64,000 nucleotides of DNA from Pseudarthrobacter phenanthrenivorans (GTDB taxonomy: Bacteria; Actinomycetota; Actinomycetes; Actinomycetales; Micrococcaceae), in the NCBI RefSeq assembly GCF_000813845.1, contig NZ_JWTB01000033.1:1-64000 (forward strand), in the 5' to 3' direction. Positions 8,093 to 16,238 of this stretch are shown here, in pieces; the stretch's first letter is position 1, and each line of letters starts with the position of its first letter. The notes below the pieces were generated by a model. The model searched no databases and was not told where the DNA came from. It saw nothing but the letters and a program-made list of their open reading frames with translations. The position numbers and the translations under genes were made by a program.

Positions 8093-9529
8093 GTGAGCAC
8101 TCAGACAAGCACCCCATCCCCCGCGGGGAAGACCGGATTCCAGCTGCCCAAGTGGGCCGGCTCCTTCGGCTTCCAGATCATCGCCGCCCTCATCGTGGGC
8201 CTCGGCCTCGGCCTGCTGGCCAAGTACACCGGCAGCACCAAGGCCAACCCCAACGGACTCGGCGCCACCCTGCAGACCATCGGGTCCAGCTATGTGTCCC
8301 TCCTGCAGACGGCCGTGGTGCCGCTGATCTTCACCGCCGTGGTCAGCTCCATCTCCAACCTGCGCCAGGTGTCAAACGCCGCCAGGCTGGCATGGAACAC
8401 GCTCCTGTGGTTCGCCATCACGTCCCTGATTGCCGTGCTGATCGGCATGGGCCTGGGCGTGCTGCTGCAGCCCGGCGCCAACACCGGCATCAGCGGGGAA
8501 GCCAAGTACACCGGCAAGTCCGGTGACTGGTGGGCCTTCCTCGTGGGCCTCTTCCCCAAGAACTTCCTGGGCCTGGGTGCCAGCTCCACCGTCGGCGACT
8601 CCGGCGCCGTCACCACCTCGATCAGCTTCAACGTCCTGCAGATCCTCGTGATCGCCATCGCCGTCGGCGTCGCCGCGCTCAAGGTGGGCAAGGCCGCGGA
8701 GCCCTTCCTCAACCTCAACGCCTCGGCCCTTGCGGTGATCCAGAAGGTCCTGTGGTGGATCATCCGCATCGCCCCGCTGGGCACCGTCGGCCTGATCGGC
8801 AACGCCGTCGCCGTCTACGGCTGGGACACCATCGGCTCGCTGGGCAAGTTCACCGTGGCCATCTACGCAGGCCTGGTGCTGGTGCTGTTCGTTGTCTACC
8901 CCATCCTGATCCGCAGCCACGGCCTGTCCATCAAGCAGTACTTCTCCGGCGTGTGGCCGGCCGTCCAGCTGGCGTTCGTCTCCCGCTCCTCCGTGGGCAC
9001 CCTGCCGCTGACCCAGCGCGTGACCGAACGCAGCCTGGGCGTCCCCCGGGCCTACGCGTCCTTCGCCGTCCCGCTGGGCGCCACCACCAAGATGGACGGC
9101 TGCGCCGCGATCTACCCCGCCGTGTCGGCAATCTTCGTAGCCCAGTTCTTCGGCATCCACCTGGACTTCAGCCAGTACCTGCTGATCGCCCTGGTCTCCG
9201 TCCTCGGCTCCGCGGCCACCGCGGGAACCACCGGCGCCGTGGTGATGCTCACCCTGACGCTCTCCACGCTGGGACTGCCGCTGGCCGGCGTCGGACTCCT
9301 GCTGGCCATCGACCCCATCCTGGACATGGGCCGCACGGCGGTGAACGTTGCGGGCCAGGCCCTGGTCCCCACCATCGTGGCCAAGCGCCAAGGAATCCTG
9401 GACGAGTCGCTCTACGACGCGCCGCGCAACGGCACCCCGTTCGTGGATGACAGCGCCACGGACGAAGCCGCCACCGACGGCACCACCGCCGATACCGCAC
9501 CCCGCGAACTGCAGGATGCAAAGGCGTAA
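8093..9529 (+). CDS. Dicarboxylate/amino acid:cation symporter (SLC1/DAACS family)
   Basis: A 478-aa polytopic membrane transporter of the glutamate/aspartate-dicarboxylate family. Recognisable are the serine-rich hairpin (SRSSVGTLPLT), the unwound TM7 motif KMDG (Lys333-Gly336) and TM8 DMGRTAVNVAGQ (Asp411, Arg414, Asn418). Compared with archaeal GltPh, NMDGT is KMDGC and the second TM8 aspartate (VTGD) is Gln422, so two sodium-site-1 ligands are replaced while the substrate-binding Asp/Arg pair is kept. The last 45 or so residues are an acidic Asp/Ala/Thr tail. Substrate and coupling ion cannot be assigned. The start is leaderless. Confidence 0.88.
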   Translation: MSTQTSTPSPAGKTGFQLPKWAGSFGFQIIAALIVGLGLGLLAKYTGSTKANPNGLGATLQTIGSSYVSLLQTAVVPLIFTAVVSSISNLRQVSNAARLAWNTLLWFAITSLIAVLIGMGLGVLLQPGANTGISGEAKYTGKSGDWWAFLVGLFPKNFLGLGASSTVGDSGAVTTSISFNVLQILVIAIAVGVAALKVGKAAEPFLNLNASALAVIQKVLWWIIRIAPLGTVGLIGNAVAVYGWDTIGSLGKFTVAIYAGLVLVLFVVYPILIRSHGLSIKQYFSGVWPAVQLAFVSRSSVGTLPLTQRVTERSLGVPRAYASFAVPLGATTKMDGCAAIYPAVSAIFVAQFFGIHLDFSQYLLIALVSVLGSAATAGTTGAVVMLTLTLSTLGLPLAGVGLLLAIDPILDMGRTAVNVAGQALVPTIVAKRQGILDESLYDAPRNGTPFVDDSATDEAATDGTTADTAPRELQDAKA

Positions 9530-9545
9530 CAACGGCCAGTCATGG

Positions 9546-9577
9546 AAGGCCCCCCGGGAGATTCTCCGGGGGGCCTT
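9546..9577. terminator. Bidirectional intrinsic terminator
   Basis: A perfect 12-bp GC-rich stem (AAGGCCCCCCGG and its complement) with an 8-nt loop lies 17 bases after the symporter stop, between convergent genes. Short A and T runs at the two ends let it act in both directions. Confidence 0.75.
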
Positions 9578-9647
9578 CCTGGGTTAAGGGCCAAGGTGCT
9601 CAGGGACCGGCGTCAGGGACCGGTGAGCCTCAGGATGCCGGGCACCG

Positions 9648-10211
9648 TCAGTGGCCGCCACCTCCGATGATTCCGTTCTGGACGGCCTTGGTGACCGCGT
9701 CGGCTTCTGCCTGGGTCAGCTTGCCGTCCGTGACAGCCTGGTCCAGGCGCGTCTTAAGCTCCGCGGCGCGGTCAGCCTGCGCCTCGGTACGGAGGTCCTG
9801 CAGGGCCTGCGTCACCTTCGCCTGGTCAATGCCCAGTGCTTCAGCCAGGGACTTGGCCAAGGCTGCGTCGCGGGTGGCCGGGTCGGGCCTCTGGCCCTCA
9901 GTGGGCGCGGTGGTGGGCTTGTTGGCCTCACGGAAAGCCTTCAGCGCGTCACTCACCTTGGTTTCATCCACGCCAAGCTTGGCCGCCAGCGCGGATGCCT
10001 GCACCATGCCGTGGCCGCCGCGGCCGCCGTGCCGGCCCATCCCGTCGCTGTCCGTCCCGGCGCTTCCGTCCGTTGAAGCGCTGGAGCTTGCGCTTGGCGT
10101 AGGGCTGGGCGTGGTGGTAGTTGCGGAAGCCATGCCGGCGAAGCCGATGCCGGCCGCAAGCGCCAGAGCTGCCCCAGACATGCCCAGGGTCATTTTCTTC
10201 GTGGGTTTCAT
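9648..10211 (-). CDS. Secreted protein with helical LGxDxxKVxxAL repeats
   Basis: A 187-aa exported protein. A signal peptide (MKPTKKMTLG plus a hydrophobic core, cleavage near ASA at 28-30) is followed by a Ser/Thr/Pro linker, a Gly/His patch (GMGRHGGRGGHG), and two similar helical units: LAAKLGVDETKVSDAL (75-90) and LAEALGIDQAKVTQAL (122-137). A third helix pair, TDGKLTQAEADAV, resembles similar motifs in other secreted actinobacterial proteins. AGGAG precedes the ATG. I do not recognise a specific function; the His/Gly patch could bind metal, but that is speculation. It is divergent from the tetR-mmpL pair. Confidence 0.75.
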   Translation of the reverse strand: MKPTKKMTLGMSGAALALAAGIGFAGMASATTTTPSPTPSASSSASTDGSAGTDSDGMGRHGGRGGHGMVQASALAAKLGVDETKVSDALKAFREANKPTTAPTEGQRPDPATRDAALAKSLAEALGIDQAKVTQALQDLRTEAQADRAAELKTRLDQAVTDGKLTQAEADAVTKAVQNGIIGGGGH

Positions 10212-10371
10212 ATCGCGTCTCCTGCTCGGGCCGCCACCTGACGGCCGCTGATGGTTTGCCTCGTAGCGAGACATTCCAAGCATCGTGGGCCAGCTTCAGG
10301 AGAGGCTGTCGGAAACCTTTCGTTCTCCTGTGAATGCAGCACCTTGCCTCTATGGCGCAGCCCCGCGAATC

Positions 10372-10401
10372 TTGCCCAGAGTGCAAAGTTGCACGTAGTG
10401 T
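10372..10401 (+). promoter_or_regulatory. Leaderless promoter of tetR-mmpL
   Basis: TTGCCC (-35, 10372-10377) and TAGTGT (-10, 10396-10401) are 18 bases apart, and the ATG follows the -10 by six bases, so the message is probably leaderless. Confidence 0.65.
10381..10394. promoter_or_regulatory. Operator GTGCAA-N2-TTGCAC
   Basis: GTGCAAAGTTGCAC is a perfect inverted repeat of 6-bp arms with a 2-bp centre, located between the -35 and -10 hexamers of the tetR promoter. Binding there would block RNA polymerase, so autorepression by the adjacent TetR protein is the simplest reading. Confidence 0.65.
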
Positions 10402-10407
10402 AATGAC

Positions 10408-11073
10408 ATGCCCATATCCCCTGGAGCCGCCCCTGCTCCCCAGTCGCGGCGTGAGCTCAACAAGGCGGCAACCCGGCAGGCCATCAAAGACGCCGCGCTG
10501 GAACTGCTGCGGGCCAGGGGCCCGGGAAATTTCACGGTGGAGGACATCGCCGAGGCAGCCGGCATCTCGCGGCGCACCTTCTTCAACTACTTCAGCACCA
10601 CCGACGCCGCCCTTGCTTCGATCGTGCACGGCTTCCTGGACAACGCGATCCAGCAGCTGCGCCTCCGGCCGGCAGACGAACCCCTGCTGGAGTCCGCCCA
10701 GGCCGCGTTGATGGCCCTCGCCGACCCCAAGGCGGTAGCCCCGCTCGCCGAGCTCTTCACGCTGACGCAACAAAGCCCGCTCATGGCCCACACCGAGCTT
10801 GAAGCGTGGGACCACTGCCGCGGGCAGGTATTTGCCGTTGCGCGCGAGCGGCTGGCCGGCACACCCGGCGGCCAGGACGAACTGTACGTCCACGCCCTGG
10901 CCGGATCCGTCATCTCCTGCGGAAAGGCTGCCATGGAAGTCTGGTTCAGCCGCCGCGGCCCGGACCTTTCAGCAGAATCGCTGACAGAACTCCGGCAGCT
11001 GCTCATCGACGCCATGGCCCTGCTGGGCACCGGCTTCACCACCCCCGCTCCATCCGCTTCCCGTTCCTCCTGA
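10408..11073 (+). CDS. TetR family transcriptional regulator of the adjacent MMPL exporter
   Basis: A 221-aa repressor-type protein. The N-terminal helix-turn-helix is clear (FTVEDIAEAAGISRRTFFNYF, residues about 42-62); the remaining helical domain would bind an effector that cannot be predicted. It lies 17 bp upstream of the MMPL transporter gene and is almost certainly co-transcribed. A palindromic operator sits inside its own promoter. The likely role is to derepress the exporter when a toxic or lipid ligand is present. The ATG is leaderless, six bases after TAGTGT. Confidence 0.88.
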   Translation: MPISPGAAPAPQSRRELNKAATRQAIKDAALELLRARGPGNFTVEDIAEAAGISRRTFFNYFSTTDAALASIVHGFLDNAIQQLRLRPADEPLLESAQAALMALADPKAVAPLAELFTLTQQSPLMAHTELEAWDHCRGQVFAVARERLAGTPGGQDELYVHALAGSVISCGKAAMEVWFSRRGPDLSAESLTELRQLLIDAMALLGTGFTTPAPSASRSS

Positions 11074-11090
11074 TCAGATCGGTTCTCCGC

Positions 11091-13613
11091 ATGGCACTCC
11101 TCCTCTACCGCCTCGGCAAGTTCTCCTACCGCCGGCGCTGGCTTGTCATCTCCCTGTGGCTTGCCGTGCTGGTCGCCGTGGGCGGCTCCGCCGCAGCGTT
11201 CCACGGGACCCTGTCCAACAACTTCCAGATCCCGGGGACTGAAACCCAGCGGATCGCGGACAAGCTCAAGCAGGACCTCCCCTCAGCCTCAGGCGGCAGC
11301 GCCACGATCGTCTTCGAAGCTCCCGACGGCGGGTTCACCAGTGAGAGCCGGGCCGCGGTGACCGACGCGCTGAAGAAACTCCAGGACCTCCCGGAAGTCC
11401 GCGGCACCGTGGACCCGTTTGCCACCCAGGCCCAGGTGGACCAGGCCGGCAAGGCCATCACCGACGGCGAGCAGCAGCTTGCTGCCGGGCAGGCACAGCT
11501 TGATGCCTCCCGCGCCCAGCTGGAGGCCGGCAAGGCCCAGCTGGCGGCAGCCGAACAGCAGCTCACCGCGGCCGGCGCACCGGCAGCGATCATTGACGCG
11601 CAGTTGGGCCAGCAGAAGGCGGCACTGGCCCAGGGCCAGGCAAAGCTCGACGCCGGCACCCGGGAGCTGGAGGCCAACAAGGCCAAGCTGGAACTTGGCA
11701 AACGCCAGGCCCAGGCGGCCTCGGCCATCCGTTTCGTCTCCGAAGACAACAAGGCCGCGGTGGCGCAGGTGCAGTTCAACACCTCCATCAACGGCCTGGC
11801 CCCGGCGGTCCGCAAACAGGTGCAGGAGATCGCCCACCAAACCTCCTCGGCAGGGGTGACGGCACTGGCCAGCAAGGAAATCACCGAGGACATCTCTGCC
11901 CTGTTCGGCACCGCGGAAATCGTCGGCATCGCGGTGGCGGCCCTGGTCCTCATCCTCATGCTGGGCACACTGATCGCCGCCGGACTGCCGCTGCTCATGG
12001 CCATCATGGGCGTCGGTGTCGGCGTCGGCATCACGTTCGCGCTCTCCGGCCTGTTCGATATGAGCTCCATCTCCCCGATGCTGGCCCTCATGCTTGGCCT
12101 GGCCGTCGGGATCGACTATTCGCTGTTCATCGTCAACCGGCACCGGACCCAGCTCCTGGCGGGGATGGACCCGGAGGAGTCCGTGGCCAGGGCTAACGGC
12201 ACGTCCGGCAACGCCGTCGTCTTCGCCGGCCTCACCGTGATCATCGCCCTGGCCGCACTGGTCGTCCCGGGCCTGCCCTTCCTCACGGTCATGGGCCTCG
12301 CGGCGGCCGGAACCGTGGCCGTCGCGGTACTCGTGGCCATCACCCTGACCCCCGCCATGCTGTCCCTGATCGGGCGCCGCATCATCTCCCGGCGGGCCTG
12401 GGCCAAGGCCGAGGCCCATAACGCCGAGCCGGGCCACGAAGCCGCGGACCTTGCAACCGACCGGGAACGGAGCACGCACGGCTGGGGCGGACTGGTCACC
12501 AAACACCCGTGGGTGGCGCTGGTCGCCGGTGTCCTCCTGCTGGGAACCCTGGCCCTTCCTGCCACGCAGCTGCAGCTGGCCCTGCCCGATGGCGGCTCCG
12601 AACCGGTTGAATCAGAGGCCTACCAGGCCTACGACCTGACGGCCCGCAGCTTCGGCGAAGGAGTCACCGGGCCGATCGTGGCCGTGGGCGAGTTCCCCGC
12701 AAACCTGGACGCGGCCCAGGCGCAGAAGCTGCAGTTCGACATTGCGGACAAGCTCCGGGCCGTGGATAACGTGGTGGCCGCCGTGCCGGTGGCGCTCAGC
12801 GAGGACCGCCGGACCGCCGTGTTCCAGGTCATCCCCAAGGAAGGCCCGGCCAGCGCCAGCACGGTCAAGGTGGTCTCCGAGCTCCGCGGCCTCAACGGGG
12901 AAATCCAGTCCGACTACGGCGTCGCCATGGGACTGACCGGTCAAACCGCAGGCAACGTGGATGTCTCCACCAAGCTCGGCGACGCCCTGCCGCCATACCT
13001 GGCCATCGTCGTCGGACTTTCCCTGGTCCTGCTGCTGCTGGTGTTCCGTTCCATCGTGGTCCCGCTGCTGGCCACGGGCGGGTTCCTGCTGTCCCTGTCC
13101 GCCGCGTTCGGCGCCGTGGTGGCCGTGTACCAGTGGGGCTGGCTGGGGAACGTCTTCGACGTGGCCAACCCCGGCGCCGTCCTCAGCTTCCTGCCCATCA
13201 TCCTGATCGGCGTGTTGTTCGGCCTGGCCATGGACTACCAGGTGTTCATCGCCTCCGGCATGCGCGAAGCGTTCATGCACGGCTCATCCGCCAAGGAAGC
13301 GGTCCGCGTGGGCTTCCGGCACGCCGCGGCGGTGGTCACCGCCGCCGCGATCATCATGGTCAGCGTCTTCTCCGGCTTCATCTTCAGCCACCTCACCATG
13401 GTCCGGCCGCTGGGCTTTGCGATGGCCTTCGGCGTCCTGTTCGACGCGTTCGTGGTGCGCATGACCATCGTCCCGGCCGTGATGTACCTGGTGGGCGAAA
13501 AGTCCTGGTGGCTGCCGCGCTGGCTGGACCGGATCCTGCCGGACGTGGACGTTGAGGGCGCGAAGCTCAACCGCGGCCAGGCGGCACCGGCCCCCGGCGA
13601 GCTCGTCCACTAG
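11091..13613 (+). CDS. MMPL family RND transporter
   Basis: An 840-aa inner-membrane exporter with the MMPL duplication: TM1 (about residues 15-35), a large extracytoplasmic loop, a TM2-6 block with GLAVGIDYSLFIVNRHR, then a second loop and TM8-12 with GLAMDYQVFIASGMREA. The first loop contains an unusual stretch (about residues 118-210) of QLxAGxAQLxAxxAQL-type repeats predicted to form a long coiled coil. The family exports lipids or drugs by proton motive force. The ATG at 11091 gives the family N-terminus MALLLYRLGKFSYRRRW; an in-frame extension upstream lies inside the tetR gene and is rejected. It is regulated through the upstream TetR. Confidence 0.9.
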   Translation: MALLLYRLGKFSYRRRWLVISLWLAVLVAVGGSAAAFHGTLSNNFQIPGTETQRIADKLKQDLPSASGGSATIVFEAPDGGFTSESRAAVTDALKKLQDLPEVRGTVDPFATQAQVDQAGKAITDGEQQLAAGQAQLDASRAQLEAGKAQLAAAEQQLTAAGAPAAIIDAQLGQQKAALAQGQAKLDAGTRELEANKAKLELGKRQAQAASAIRFVSEDNKAAVAQVQFNTSINGLAPAVRKQVQEIAHQTSSAGVTALASKEITEDISALFGTAEIVGIAVAALVLILMLGTLIAAGLPLLMAIMGVGVGVGITFALSGLFDMSSISPMLALMLGLAVGIDYSLFIVNRHRTQLLAGMDPEESVARANGTSGNAVVFAGLTVIIALAALVVPGLPFLTVMGLAAAGTVAVAVLVAITLTPAMLSLIGRRIISRRAWAKAEAHNAEPGHEAADLATDRERSTHGWGGLVTKHPWVALVAGVLLLGTLALPATQLQLALPDGGSEPVESEAYQAYDLTARSFGEGVTGPIVAVGEFPANLDAAQAQKLQFDIADKLRAVDNVVAAVPVALSEDRRTAVFQVIPKEGPASASTVKVVSELRGLNGEIQSDYGVAMGLTGQTAGNVDVSTKLGDALPPYLAIVVGLSLVLLLLVFRSIVVPLLATGGFLLSLSAAFGAVVAVYQWGWLGNVFDVANPGAVLSFLPIILIGVLFGLAMDYQVFIASGMREAFMHGSSAKEAVRVGFRHAAAVVTAAAIIMVSVFSGFIFSHLTMVRPLGFAMAFGVLFDAFVVRMTIVPAVMYLVGEKSWWLPRWLDRILPDVDVEGAKLNRGQAAPAPGELVH

Positions 13614-13628
13614 GGCCAGCTGGTCCAC

Positions 13629-13634
13629 TAGGCT
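13629..13634 (+). promoter_or_regulatory. -10 box of leaderless maf promoter
   Basis: TAGGCT, six bases before the GTG at 13641, located just after the mmpL stop codon. Confidence 0.5.
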
Positions 13635-13640
13635 GAAGCC

Positions 13641-14285
13641 GTGCTCCATCTGATTCTTGCCTCCCAGTCCCCCGCCCGCACCAAGCTCCTCGCCGAGGCC
13701 GGAATCCGGCACACCGTGCTGGTGTCCGACGTCGACGAGGAAGCCGTCCAGGCCCGGTACGGCGTCACCGATCCGCACGACACCGCGCTGCTGCTGGCGC
13801 GGGCCAAGGCCGAAGCGGTGGCGTCGCTCCCGGAGGCGGAAGGCGCCCTGGTGCTGGGCTGCGACTCGGTCTTCGAATTCGACGGCGAGGCGCACGGCAA
13901 GCCTTACACCGCCGAGGTCGCCCGCGAACGGATGCTCCGGATGAGCGGCAGCGCAGGCGTGCTGCACACCGGGCATTGGCTGGTGGACTGCAGGGACACG
14001 GACGACGACGGCGCCTCCGGCCGCGGCTCGGGCGCCACACTGGGGGCGGTCGCCTCAGCGGAGGTTGCCTTCCTGGAGATGGACCCGGAGGAAATCGACG
14101 CCTACATCGCCACCGGGGAGCCGCTGCACTGCGCGGGTTCCTTCACCATCGACGGCCTGGGCGGGGCGTTCATCCGGAAGGTCGACGGCGACCCGCACGC
14201 AGTCGTCGGCCTCTCCGTTTCCACCCTCCGCGGCCTGCTGGCTGCCGCCAACGTGCGCATCACCGACCTCTGGCCGCCGCGCTAA
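13641..14285 (+). CDS. maf: Maf family nucleoside triphosphate pyrophosphatase
   Basis: A 214-aa house-cleaning enzyme that hydrolyses dTTP/UTP or modified nucleotides. It opens with LILASQSPARTKLL (the Maf signature S.SPRR..LL) and contains VLGCDSVFEFDGEAHGKP, the conserved catalytic Asp region (usually ADTVV). The Cys-Asp-Ser at the usual ADT position and a 20-residue acidic insertion (RDTDDDGASGRGSG) are typical of actinobacterial versions. Maf lies between accE and accA in mycobacteria too, although here extra genes separate it from accE. The GTG start is leaderless. Confidence 0.9.
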   Translation: MLHLILASQSPARTKLLAEAGIRHTVLVSDVDEEAVQARYGVTDPHDTALLLARAKAEAVASLPEAEGALVLGCDSVFEFDGEAHGKPYTAEVARERMLRMSGSAGVLHTGHWLVDCRDTDDDGASGRGSGATLGAVASAEVAFLEMDPEEIDAYIATGEPLHCAGSFTIDGLGGAFIRKVDGDPHAVVGLSVSTLRGLLAAANVRITDLWPPR

Positions 14286-14307
14286 AGCATCGTATTTTCC
14301 GGTCGGC

Positions 14308-14324
14308 TTGTAGCTTCCCTACAA
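14308..14324. promoter_or_regulatory. Palindromic operator upstream of accA, shared with accD
   Basis: TTGTAGCTTCCCTACAA is a perfect inverted repeat (TTGTAG-N5-CTACAA). It matches the accD element at 4089-4105 in 14 of 17 positions. A TAATAT hexamer at 14357-14362 and TAGGCT at 14386-14391 are candidate downstream -10 boxes. Confidence 0.6.
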
Positions 14325-14415
14325 AGGAAGGCTGCTTTACACGCGGATTCCGCAAGTAATATCGGCGGAACCCTCAAAACCGCGCTAGGCTCCCTGAAGG
14401 AAAGAAGGAGACGCC

Positions 14416-16224
14416 TTGTCAGCAAATTTGGAGCAGTCCGCAGGTACCACGCAGCCCAGCCTCACAAAGGTGCTGATCGCCAACCGGGGTGAAATCGCCG
14501 TGCGCATCATCCGGGCGGCACGCGACGAAGGCCTCGCCTCGGTGGCCGTCTACGCCGATCCGGACCGCGACGCGCTGCACGTCCGGCTCGCTGACGAGGC
14601 CTACGCCCTGGGCGGCACCACCGCTGCTGAGTCCTACCTGGTGATGGACAAGATCATCGACGCCGCCCGCCAGTCCGGCGCGGACGCCATCCACCCCGGC
14701 TACGGCTTCCTGGCGGAGAACGCCGAGTTTGCCGCCAAGGTGATTGCCGCAGGCATCACCTGGATCGGCCCCTCCCCGGAGGCCATCTCAGCCCTGGGCG
14801 ACAAGGTCCAGGCACGGCACATCGCCGAGAAGGTGGGCGCTCCCCTGGTCCCGGGTACGGCAGACCCCGTGGAGTCCGCGGCCGAAGTGCTGGACTTCGT
14901 GGACCGGCACGGGCTGCCCGTGGCCATCAAGGCTGCCTTCGGCGGCGGCGGACGCGGCATCAAGGTGGCCCGCACCCGCGAGGAAATCCCTGAACTCTAC
15001 GAATCCGCCGTCCGTGAGGCGACGGCCGCCTTCGGCCGCGGCGAATGCTTCATCGAGCGCTTCCTGGACGCCCCGCGGCATGTGGAAACCCAGTGCCTGG
15101 CCGACGCCCACGGCAACGTGGTGGTGGTGTCCACCCGCGACTGCTCGCTCCAGCGGCGCAACCAGAAACTCGTCGAGGAAGCTCCGGCACCCTTCCTTAC
15201 CGAAGACCAGAACCGCCGCCTCTACGAATCCTCCAAGGCCATCCTGAAGGAAGCCGGCTACCTGGGCGCCGGCACCTGCGAATTCCTGGTGGGCCAGGAC
15301 GGCACCATCTCCTTCCTTGAGGTCAACACCCGCCTCCAGGTGGAGCACTGCGTCTCCGAAGAGGTCACCGGCATCGACCTGGTCCGCGAGCAGTTCCGGC
15401 TGGCCCGCGGCGAGGAGTTGGGCTACGGCGATCCCGAGGTGCGCGGGCACTCCATCGAGTTCCGCATCACCGGCGAGGATCCGGGCCGGAACTTCCTGCC
15501 GGCCCCCGGCACGCTCCGCGTCCTCAAGAACCCCACCGGACCCGGCGTCCGCGTGGACTCCGGTGTGGAGCAGGGCGACGTGATCAGCGGGAACTTCGAC
15601 TCCATGCTGTCCAAGCTCATCGTCACCGGCGCCAGTCGCCCGCAGGCCCTCCAGCGCGCCCGCAGGGCACTGGAGGAAATGGTGGTTGAAGGCATCCCCA
15701 CGGTGATTCCGTTCGACCTCGCGGTGGTCACCGACCCTGCGTTCGCACCCGCCGAAGGCCCGTTCACGGTCCACACGCGCTGGATCGAAACCGAGTTCAC
15801 CAACAACCTCCCTGCATGGACTCCGGACGCCCCGGCCGACACCGATGGCTCCGCCGAAGACCGCCAGCGCGTGGTGGTCGAGGTGGGCGGCAAGCGACTT
15901 GAAGTGGTCCTTCCCGCATCCCTGGGTACGCCGGGAACGGCCGCAGCCGCCACGAAACCGGGCAAGTCCAAGAAACGCTCCCGTGCTGCAGGCCCCGCCG
16001 CCGCCACCGGCAACGCCCTGACCTCCCCCATGCAGGGAACCATCGTCAAGGTTGCCGTGGCCCACGGCGACGTGGTGGCCGAGGGCGACCTGGTGGTGGT
16101 CCTCGAGGCCATGAAGATGGAACAGCCCCTCACCGCACACCGGTCCGGGACCATCACCGGCCTGACGGCAACCGCCGGCGAGACGGTGTCCGCGGGCGCC
16201 ATCATCGCCACCATCGAAGACTAA
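14416..16224 (+). CDS. accA: Acyl-CoA carboxylase biotin carboxylase / biotin carrier alpha subunit
   Basis: A 602-aa two-domain subunit: an ATP-grasp biotin carboxylase (KVLIANRGEIAVRI at the start; GGGGRGIKVA phosphate loop; EVNTRLQVEH) and a C-terminal biotin carrier domain with the biotinylation motif VLEAMKMEQP. An Ala/Lys-rich linker (about 510-540) joins them. It carboxylates biotin using bicarbonate and ATP and passes the carboxyl group to AccD; BirA attaches the biotin. The TTG start follows AAGGAG by 5 nt. It corresponds to mycobacterial AccA3 by position and architecture. Confidence 0.95.
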   Translation: MSANLEQSAGTTQPSLTKVLIANRGEIAVRIIRAARDEGLASVAVYADPDRDALHVRLADEAYALGGTTAAESYLVMDKIIDAARQSGADAIHPGYGFLAENAEFAAKVIAAGITWIGPSPEAISALGDKVQARHIAEKVGAPLVPGTADPVESAAEVLDFVDRHGLPVAIKAAFGGGGRGIKVARTREEIPELYESAVREATAAFGRGECFIERFLDAPRHVETQCLADAHGNVVVVSTRDCSLQRRNQKLVEEAPAPFLTEDQNRRLYESSKAILKEAGYLGAGTCEFLVGQDGTISFLEVNTRLQVEHCVSEEVTGIDLVREQFRLARGEELGYGDPEVRGHSIEFRITGEDPGRNFLPAPGTLRVLKNPTGPGVRVDSGVEQGDVISGNFDSMLSKLIVTGASRPQALQRARRALEEMVVEGIPTVIPFDLAVVTDPAFAPAEGPFTVHTRWIETEFTNNLPAWTPDAPADTDGSAEDRQRVVVEVGGKRLEVVLPASLGTPGTAAAATKPGKSKKRSRAAGPAAATGNALTSPMQGTIVKVAVAHGDVVAEGDLVVVLEAMKMEQPLTAHRSGTITGLTATAGETVSAGAIIATIED

Positions 16225-16238
16225 GGCGGTCCGGCAGC

